A DNA stretch of 11,636 bases from Bacillota bacterium. GTDB taxonomy: Bacteria; Bacillota; Bacilli; Bacillales_B; DSM-18226. The notes beneath the pieces were generated by a model. It saw nothing but the letters and a program-made list of their open reading frames with translations, searched no databases and had not been told where the DNA came from. Positions 6,361 to 11,636 of this stretch are shown here, one piece after another. The position numbers were made by a program, and so were the translations under genes. The stretch covers positions 1 to 11,636 of the forward strand of contig JAUZQA010000074.1 in NCBI GenBank assembly GCA_030705665.1, in the 5' to 3' direction. Numbering within the stretch: position 1 is the stretch's first letter; every line of letters starts with the position of its first letter.

Positions 6361-9300
6361 ATGCATTTTCTGACTAAATTTTCTTTAAGAAATCCGGTTG
6401 CAATTGTTATACTCGTGCTATTGATTGCAATTGGGGGCATATTATCAGCATTTGGATTGCAGGAAGACCTTATGCCTAACATGTCAGTTCCAATTATATC
6501 AATTATGACGACCTACCCGGGGACATCTCCCAGCCAGGTAGCGACAGACGTGACAACGCCTATAGAAAAAGCACTTAATGGTGCTCAAGATGTCCAAACC
6601 ATTACCTCAACATCTGTAGCGAACGTTTCACAAATTGAGCTTCAACTAAATATGGATGCGGATTTAAAAACCGACATGCAAAACGTAGAACAGATCGTCA
6701 ATCAAGTCCAATTGCCATCAACAGCGGCTAAACCAAACGTAAGATCATTCTCGTTTAGCAATACTCCTGTATTGACATTTACGGTTGCATCCAATAAATT
6801 GTCGGGTGAAGAGCTTAAAAACGTGGTGAATAATACTGTAGTGCCATCTTTGCAAGGCGTAGCCGGGGTTGCAACTGTCAGTGCTGCTGGTGCGGATGCA
6901 GACAATGTGATGATCCAGTTTGATCCTGCAAAACTAAGCCAATATAACCTGACGCTTCAACAAGTTCTTCAGGATTTACAGAGTGATAATTCATCTGTCC
7001 CGCTTGGAACTGCCACTGCAGATGGAAAAGTTCAACCGGTGCAATTAAACTCAACATTTAAATCTCTGGCAGACATTCAAAACTTGCAGATTGGAATTCC
7101 TGCTAATCAAACAGCAAATATGCAAAAAGCACTTGGAAATAGTTTAAGTCAAATGGGACAATCCATCGGACAGGTTGCCCAAAGTGTGGGGCAGGTTGCT
7201 CAAGGAGTTGGCCAGCTTGGTCAAAGTGTTGGCCAGCTGGGTCAGGGTGTAGGGCTTTTGCAGGCAGAAAACCAAATGCTTACGTCTCTCCAACAAATCC
7301 AAGGTCAAATCTTTGGTGCTGAACTATCTCTTAATAAAGCAATGGCAATGCCGAAGGAAAGTCAAGACCCGCAAACCATTGCCAAACTGCAAGGTCAGAT
7401 TTCTGCCTTGGAGAATGCTCAAAATCAGCTTCAGCAGCAACTTAAGCAAATCCAGTCAAAAGTGAGCGAGGCATCCAGTGCTTCTGGTGCAGCTGGCGGT
7501 ACTGCGAATTCTGCCAATAAACCTGCTGTAAAACAGCAATCACAGTTAAAACAGCCTTCGGTGAGCACGGATACTGCAAGTTCGCAGCCGACGACGCTGG
7601 ACACTATTCCGCTTTCCGATCTAGCGACTGTGTCAATGCAGCCACCTGCCGGAAGTTCAATTAATCGGACGAATGGACAGCAGAGTATTTTGGTGACTGT
7701 TTCCAAAACTGAAGATGCAAACACGGTAACGGTTATGAAAGCCGTCAATACTCAATTCAAAACATTAAATAAGCAGCTGCCAAACGGTGTTAAAATCGTA
7801 CCACTGTTTGATTCTTCAAAAATGATTACAGATTCTGTAAATGGATTGGTGAAGGAGGCTGTTTTGGGCGCCTTATTCGCAGTCCTTGTCATACTATTGT
7901 TCCTAAGGAACTGGTTAACGACCGTTGTTGCTGTAGTATCCATCCCAGTTTCAATCCTTACTGCGATTATTTTGCTCGCCCGCTATGGTGTCACTCTCAA
8001 TATTATGACGCTCGGAGGACTTGCGGTAGCGACAGGGCGTGTTGTTGATGACAGTATTGTTGTCATAGAAAATATCTATCGAACGTGGAAAAATGGATTA
8101 GGATTTGGGAAAAAACTTGTATTATACGCAACAAAAGAAGTAGGAAATGCAATTTTGTCATCAACTTTAGCAACCATCGCTGTCTTCCTTCCGCTTGCCA
8201 TGGTTGGGGGAATGGTTGGGAAAATATTCTTCCCGTTTTCACTTACGGTTGTATGTTCATTAGCATCTTCATTGATCGTTGCTTTAACGATTGTTCCAAT
8301 ACTTGCATGGCTATTTGTAGTACGAAAGCCTGCTAAAAATGTTGCATATAACTGGCTGGATTCGAAAGATCATCCAGATGGAAGCCTTCATCCTGATTTG
8401 GAGAAGGGGGAAAGTACCAACAGCCATAACCCGTATGTAGCAGCAACACTGGAACAGCGCCCATGGCAAAAACGTTACCAGTCCATTTTGAGTTGGTGTC
8501 TGAACCATAAAGGCTGGGTTATATTCGGTACAGTCATTGCCTTTGTCGCATCACTGATGGTCTTGCCTTTAGTAGGAAGCACCTTCATTCCAAACTCTAT
8601 GCAGCAAACTGCAACGATCTCGATTGCAATGCCTGCGGGGACACCATTGGATGTCACAGATGCGAAGGCTAAACAAGTTGAACAGAAATTAAAGCAGTAT
8701 TCTTCAGATATATCTCGTATCAACACTTCCGTGGGCGGTGGCGGCGGAATGGGTATGAGAGGCGGGGGTGGTACGCAGGCAACAAATACCGCTTCATTAA
8801 ATGTTGCTTTAAATGCCACTGCTAATGTGAACCAATTTTTAGCAAAAGTGAGAAAGCAAACTGCCAGCCTGGCAACAAGTGGAACAACTATTCAAGTTAA
8901 GGGTCAAATGACGGGAGGTGGCGGCACATCGTTTGATATCGTTGTTAACGGTTCAAATGAAGCTTCCATTTCGAAAGCAGCAACCCAAATTACGAATCGC
9001 CTGCAAAATTTCTCAGGTTTAGCTAATGTAAAAAGCAATTTGGCAGACACACAGCCTGAAATTAGCGTGGTACCAAATATGGCATCAGCAGCAAAGTATG
9101 GTTTAACCGCCCAGCAAATAGCAGGTGCTGTCAGAACCTATCTTTCTCAGCAAAACATTGGCAATGTGAATATAGACGGACAAACATATAACATGAATGT
9201 AATGTTGAATAGTTCCACAGCACTGAATAATTTGGCTGCCATTCAGGGTCTTCCAATCAGTACATCGATCGGTCAAACCATTACAGTTGGTGATGTTGCA

Positions 9301-10026
9301 AGTGTCAGCGGTGTACAAACGCCAACATCTGTACTTCACCAAAATGGTGATTCCTATGCGGAGATTTCAGGTGACTATACAACACAGAACACTGGCAAAA
9401 CGCTGAAGAGCGCATTAAAGGCGGTTAGTGCATTAAAACTACCATCAGGTGTTCAGGTAGGACAATCGTCCTCCGTCATGCAGCAAAATCAGAGTTTTAC
9501 CCAACTTATTGAAGCAATTCTTGTAGCAATCGGCATTGTCTACATTGTGATGCTGGTTCTGTTTGGAGGATGGGCAGCACCATTTGCCATTCTTTTCTCA
9601 ATGCCAGTGGCGTTAATAGGTGCGTTCTTCGGAACCTATATCGCCCATCAGCCGCTTAGCGTTTCGTCACTGATTGGTATTTTGATGTTAATGGGGATTG
9701 TTGTTACCAATGCGATCGTGCTGATCCAGCGAGTTGAACAACAAAGAGCGCTCGGAATGAGCGTTCGGGAGGCCTTGCTGGAAGCAGGAACGACAAGACT
9801 TCGACCAATCTTAATGACTGCCATTGCAACGATTTGTGCGTTATTACCACTAGCATTTGGTGCATCGGAAGGTGTGTTAATCTCGCAAGGTCTTGCAGTT
9901 GTCGTTATCGGCGGACTTTTCACTTCAACCATCTTAACCTTGTGCATCGTTCCGTTGGTATATGAATTGATCCATTTTCGTATACATCGCAAGGAGATGA
10001 AACAAAAAGCTGTAATTATTCAATAA
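6361..10026 (+). CDS. RND transporter, HAE1 type (SwrC/YerP-like), with large coiled-coil insertion
   Basis: Proton-driven exporter, 1221 residues against about 1030-1070 for common relatives. TM1 (about 12-32) precedes porter domain 1. TM2-TM6 lie between about 497 and 660, TM7 at about 717-740, porter domain 2 follows, and TM8-TM12 end the protein. The TM4 proton-relay acids are present (D563, D564 in GRVVDDS). The TM10 Lys of AcrB is replaced by T1116 (VVTNAIV), while the Arg of RLRPILMT is kept (R1148). Two features stand out. Residues 248-415 are an inserted Gln-rich predicted helical hairpin in the first docking subdomain. Residues 792-804 are a Gly/Met-rich loop at the position of the AcrB switch loop. 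ATG 6361 follows AAAGGCAGG (6342-6350). No adaptor or outer-membrane channel gene is nearby, as expected for a monoderm. Known relatives export surfactin-like lipopeptides and other amphiphiles; the substrate here is unknown. Confidence 0.95.
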   Translation: MHFLTKFSLRNPVAIVILVLLIAIGGILSAFGLQEDLMPNMSVPIISIMTTYPGTSPSQVATDVTTPIEKALNGAQDVQTITSTSVANVSQIELQLNMDADLKTDMQNVEQIVNQVQLPSTAAKPNVRSFSFSNTPVLTFTVASNKLSGEELKNVVNNTVVPSLQGVAGVATVSAAGADADNVMIQFDPAKLSQYNLTLQQVLQDLQSDNSSVPLGTATADGKVQPVQLNSTFKSLADIQNLQIGIPANQTANMQKALGNSLSQMGQSIGQVAQSVGQVAQGVGQLGQSVGQLGQGVGLLQAENQMLTSLQQIQGQIFGAELSLNKAMAMPKESQDPQTIAKLQGQISALENAQNQLQQQLKQIQSKVSEASSASGAAGGTANSANKPAVKQQSQLKQPSVSTDTASSQPTTLDTIPLSDLATVSMQPPAGSSINRTNGQQSILVTVSKTEDANTVTVMKAVNTQFKTLNKQLPNGVKIVPLFDSSKMITDSVNGLVKEAVLGALFAVLVILLFLRNWLTTVVAVVSIPVSILTAIILLARYGVTLNIMTLGGLAVATGRVVDDSIVVIENIYRTWKNGLGFGKKLVLYATKEVGNAILSSTLATIAVFLPLAMVGGMVGKIFFPFSLTVVCSLASSLIVALTIVPILAWLFVVRKPAKNVAYNWLDSKDHPDGSLHPDLEKGESTNSHNPYVAATLEQRPWQKRYQSILSWCLNHKGWVIFGTVIAFVASLMVLPLVGSTFIPNSMQQTATISIAMPAGTPLDVTDAKAKQVEQKLKQYSSDISRINTSVGGGGGMGMRGGGGTQATNTASLNVALNATANVNQFLAKVRKQTASLATSGTTIQVKGQMTGGGGTSFDIVVNGSNEASISKAATQITNRLQNFSGLANVKSNLADTQPEISVVPNMASAAKYGLTAQQIAGAVRTYLSQQNIGNVNIDGQTYNMNVMLNSSTALNNLAAIQGLPISTSIGQTITVGDVASVSGVQTPTSVLHQNGDSYAEISGDYTTQNTGKTLKSALKAVSALKLPSGVQVGQSSSVMQQNQSFTQLIEAILVAIGIVYIVMLVLFGGWAAPFAILFSMPVALIGAFFGTYIAHQPLSVSSLIGILMLMGIVVTNAIVLIQRVEQQRALGMSVREALLEAGTTRLRPILMTAIATICALLPLAFGASEGVLISQGLAVVVIGGLFTSTILTLCIVPLVYELIHFRIHRKEMKQKAVIIQ
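7150..7254 (+). repeat. Five tandem 21-bp units encoding Q-x-x-Q-x-[IV]-G heptads
   Basis: Residues 264-298 of the RND protein read as five consecutive heptads: QMGQSIG, QVAQSVG, QVAQGVG, QLGQSVG and QLGQGVG. The DNA units differ mainly at third codon positions (GGA/GGG/GGC, GTT/GTG/GTA, CAA/CAG), so the array looks old and kept at protein level rather than a fresh slippage product. It forms part of the predicted coiled-coil insertion (248-415). Confidence 0.85.
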
Positions 10027-10058
10027 AGAAAAGCCGGCTCAATTGAGCTGGCTTTTCT
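10027..10058. terminator. Bidirectional terminator between the RND gene and the SDR gene
   Basis: A 14-bp stem runs from AGAAAAGCCGGCTC (10027-10040) to GAGCTGGCTTTTCT (10045-10058), with one G-T wobble and an AATT loop. A T-run follows the GC core in both directions. The right arm overlaps the SDR stop codon (10057-10059), so it can serve both convergent genes. Confidence 0.88.
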
Positions 10059-10824
10059 AATTAAAAATATCACGTTTTACAAATGAGGAACTCATAAACC
10101 GCCACATTACTTTTGGTTTTGTTAACCATTGGATATTGGCTCCATTTTTTTGATTTTCCAAAACCCTTTTTGCTAGAAATCTGGTAACGGGTTCCACTTT
10201 ATCACCAAGGATGTTATATATTTTTCTATTTTGCTCATCAAGCGATTTTCTTAAAAAGTCCGTTGCCACCATACCAGGGCTTAAGGTGCCAACCTTCACA
10301 TCGGTATTCTTTGCTTCGAAAGCTAGTGAACGGGTGAAGTAGCTGATTGCACTTTTAGAAGTACCATAAATAGTCATCTTTTCCCGCATCATTCCGTTGC
10401 TGCCGAAACCCTCCATGTTGAAAATTTGACCGCCACCATACTCCAGCATGTGTCGGAAAGCAACATTGCTCCCATTTAGAACTCCCAATAAATTTGTGTG
10501 GATAACCTTTTCATATTCCGTTTGTCCCATTTCCCAAAATAGTTTTCGTTCCTGGTCAATTCCTGCATTATTGATCCATATATCTACCTTTCCAAAATGT
10601 TTTTGGGAAAAATCCCACAGCTTTTCTACATCATCTAGTTCCTCCACATTGGCTGGGAATCCTATTAGATGATCAGGTATGTATTCTTGAAGATTAATTA
10701 AAGCCTTATCCACACTTTCCTGTGTTGTGCCGTTAATGGTAACCTTACAACCCGCTTTTAAAAATTCAGTTGCCAAACCGTAACCGATTCCTCTCGTACT
10801 TCCAGTTATCACAACATGTTTCAA
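10057..10824 (-). CDS. Short-chain dehydrogenase/reductase, NYC1/NOL-like
   Basis: Cytoplasmic NAD(P)(H)-dependent oxidoreductase, 255 residues, classical SDR size. The Rossmann motif is TGSTRGIG (7-14), NNAG lies at 85-88, and the catalytic tetrad is N111, S142, Y153 and K157 (YGTSK). The serine region is unusual: GGQIFNMEGFGSNG replaces the common I-x-N-x-S-S strand. This segment, the SPGMVATDFL loop and the C-terminal block (YNI, then a VAR-like VTRFLAKRV, then I-x-WLT-x-P) resemble plant chlorophyll b reductases NYC1/NOL and their bacterial homologues, as I remember them. The host is not expected to make chlorophyll, so the substrate is unknown. The start is TTG (10822-10824 on the complement), with GGGGAG 7 bases upstream. 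A TATAAT on the minus strand (10873-10868) may be its -10, but no -35 is evident. Confidence 0.9.
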   Translation of the reverse strand: MKHVVITGSTRGIGYGLATEFLKAGCKVTINGTTQESVDKALINLQEYIPDHLIGFPANVEELDDVEKLWDFSQKHFGKVDIWINNAGIDQERKLFWEMGQTEYEKVIHTNLLGVLNGSNVAFRHMLEYGGGQIFNMEGFGSNGMMREKMTIYGTSKSAISYFTRSLAFEAKNTDVKVGTLSPGMVATDFLRKSLDEQNRKIYNILGDKVEPVTRFLAKRVLENQKNGANIQWLTKPKVMWRFMSSSFVKRDIFN

Positions 10825-10990
10825 TTTTTTACTCCCCTTTTAGCAATTGTTAAGATTTCTTATCCTTATTATAGATCTCTCCATATTGGAATTTTTGGTA
10901 TGATTATGACAAAATTTTTATCTATTGGATTAAGGTTTAGGACAAAACAACCCAAAACATGCGGCAGTAAGAAAAAGAGCAAACAGAATA

Positions 10991-11031
10991 CAAAAAAACC
11001 TGGGGGCAACTGTTAACCTCTATCTCCCAGG
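10991..11031 (-). terminator. Intrinsic terminator of the right-edge membrane protein gene
   Basis: Read on the minus strand, CCTGGG and CCCAGG (plus-strand 11026-11031 and 10999-11004) form a 6-bp GC-rich stem with a 21-base loop. Seven T follow (plus-strand A run 10992-10998). The upstream arm lies within the last codons of the gene, and the stop codon is in the loop. Confidence 0.65.
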
Positions 11032-11636
11032 CTTGTATATATTTTGGATTGTTTTATAAAAGAATCTTGAAATAAATGTCATTAGTAAGTATCGAGAACT
11101 AGTAACTAAAAATTTTTTGATATTCACTTTTAAGATATTCATTTTTACCAAAATTATATCAATCATCATATGGCTTAATGGCAATAGTATCCTATAAAAC
11201 AACCCAGTCTTTGAAGAAGTAATAGTAGCGAAAAAAGAGATGATCAAACTGTATAAAGGCACTATTTTAAAATGTTCAGCCCACGTAAAGAAATATCCAC
11301 GCCCGAATCGAATATAACGTTTCATTGCAAAAATATACATTAAAGTAATCCAAACTACATCGGTAGCCAAGTAATGAGCAATTACCATTGCCCATTTTTT
11401 TTGGGTTGATAGTGCCTTATAAAAGCCATCACTTAGATAAAAATATCCATTTAAAAAAACTAGAGTGTATATAGGCTTCCACCAATATACTTTATAAATC
11501 TTTAATCGTAAAAATAATTTTTCAATACAAAAATAAAAAAGGCTGAAACTGATTTTCCACTTCCAGTTCTTGTTAAATAGAGTTAAAAAAGTGGATGTAA
11601 TTGGCACATAAATCGCTTGAGAGAAGATTGCTCCTA
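11020..11636 (-). CDS. Multi-pass membrane protein, 5' end outside window (possibly CBO0543-like)
   Basis: The frame is open to the right edge: upstream of the GTG at 11607 it continues without a stop (G-A-I-F-S-Q-A-I-Y-V). That GTG is therefore probably an internal Val and the true start lies beyond the window. About 204 residues are visible. They contain several hydrophobic segments (around FSLFYFCIEKLFL, PIYTLVFLNGYFYL, VIAHYLATDVVWITLMYIF, VPLYSLIISFFATI and LLPLSHMMIDIILV) and a basic C-terminus (KNILK-type, ending YKPGR). The part with a conserved-looking I-E in a membrane helix, then L-x-IYK-x-x-WW-x-x-x-YT, reminds me of the CBO0543 family of spore-former membrane proteins, but I am not sure. 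There is no catalytic motif I can name. The neighbouring SDR gene points the same way but is separated by a terminator. Confidence 0.7.
   Translation of the reverse strand, partial: GAIFSQAIYVPITSTFLTLFNKNWKWKISFSLFYFCIEKLFLRLKIYKVYWWKPIYTLVFLNGYFYLSDGFYKALSTQKKWAMVIAHYLATDVVWITLMYIFAMKRYIRFGRGYFFTWAEHFKIVPLYSLIISFFATITSSKTGLFYRILLPLSHMMIDIILVKMNILKVNIKKFLVTSSRYLLMTFISRFFYKTIQNIYKPGR

Noticed and set aside
7150..7254. Tandem 21-bp units considered as a CRISPR-like or intergenic satellite array
   Set aside because: There are no spacers, the array is in frame within a continuous coding region, and the units diverge mainly at synonymous positions.
7431..7748. Minus-strand 105-codon frame in the RND gene
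   Set aside because: Composition artefact: it mirrors the Gln/Ser/Ala-rich insertion and gives a Cys/Val-rich product without motifs.
8475..8819. Minus-strand 114-codon frame with a proline run
   Set aside because: The prolines are the reverse complement of the RND Gly-rich loop; this is a shadow frame.
4849..10026. Kinase and RND pump as one operon
   Set aside because: A strong GC stem with seven T (6209-6233) and a 171-base gap separate them; co-regulation is still possible but not by simple co-transcription.
10816..11016. Plus-strand 66-codon frame across the SDR start and the intergenic region
   Set aside because: It overlaps the SDR start and the minus-strand terminator, has no ribosome binding site, and its Lys-rich end comes from the terminator A-run.
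11605..11607. GTG as the start of the right-edge membrane protein
   Set aside because: The frame stays open to the window edge with plausible membrane-protein sequence upstream, so this GTG is more likely an internal Val.

Overview
The window looks like chromosomal DNA from an endospore-forming, low-GC Gram-positive bacterium of the family Bacillaceae (Bacillus/Neobacillus-like). The reasons are AT-rich DNA, strong AGGAGG-type ribosome binding sites, frequent TTG start codons (aldehyde dehydrogenase, metallophosphoesterase, SDR), U-tailed hairpin terminators, lipobox and Sec signal peptides, and protein families typical of Bacilli. I saw no rRNA, tRNA, CRISPR array, insertion sequence or phage gene. 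There is no gene-free stretch above about 200 bases.

Layout. (1) 1-169: the 3' end of an adenosine deaminase gene, then a weak terminator. (2) 298-1665: a class-3-like aldehyde dehydrogenase (YwdH type). (3) 1779-2669: a lipoprotein made of two tandem cupredoxin domains, then a 12-bp hairpin terminator. (4) 2837-3988: a secreted calcineurin-like metallophosphoesterase, preceded by an unusual repeat-rich upstream region and followed by a good terminator. (5) 4175-6189: a two-component system in which the response regulator and histidine kinase overlap by ATGA. Its sequence style is closest to HssRS (heme sensor) as I remember it. It ends in a strong terminator. (6) 6361-10026: a large HAE1-type RND transporter of the SwrC/YerP kind, 1221 residues. 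It carries an insertion of about 168 residues, predicted to be coiled coil, where Gram-negative pumps dock their adaptor and outer-membrane channel. (7) 10057-10824, minus strand: a short-chain dehydrogenase with chlorophyll-b-reductase (NYC1/NOL)-like features, convergent with the pump and sharing its bidirectional terminator. (8) 11020 to the right edge, minus strand: a multi-pass membrane protein whose 5' end lies outside the window.

How the genes may work together. The central unit is the two-component system plus the RND pump. The kinase has an extracytoplasmic sensor domain, the regulator is OmpR-type, and the pump follows it with its own transcription start. The simplest inference is that the kinase senses a membrane-active or heme-like compound and the regulator controls the pump. 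The cupredoxin lipoprotein and the phosphoesterase both act outside the membrane, but they are separated by a terminator and need not share a job.

The most interesting candidate is the RND pump. A monoderm has no TolC-type channel, and no adaptor gene is present. The pump instead has a built-in predicted helical hairpin, with five consecutive heptads encoded by diverged 21-bp units, placed at the funnel apex. It could act as a cis adaptor or spacer into the cell wall.
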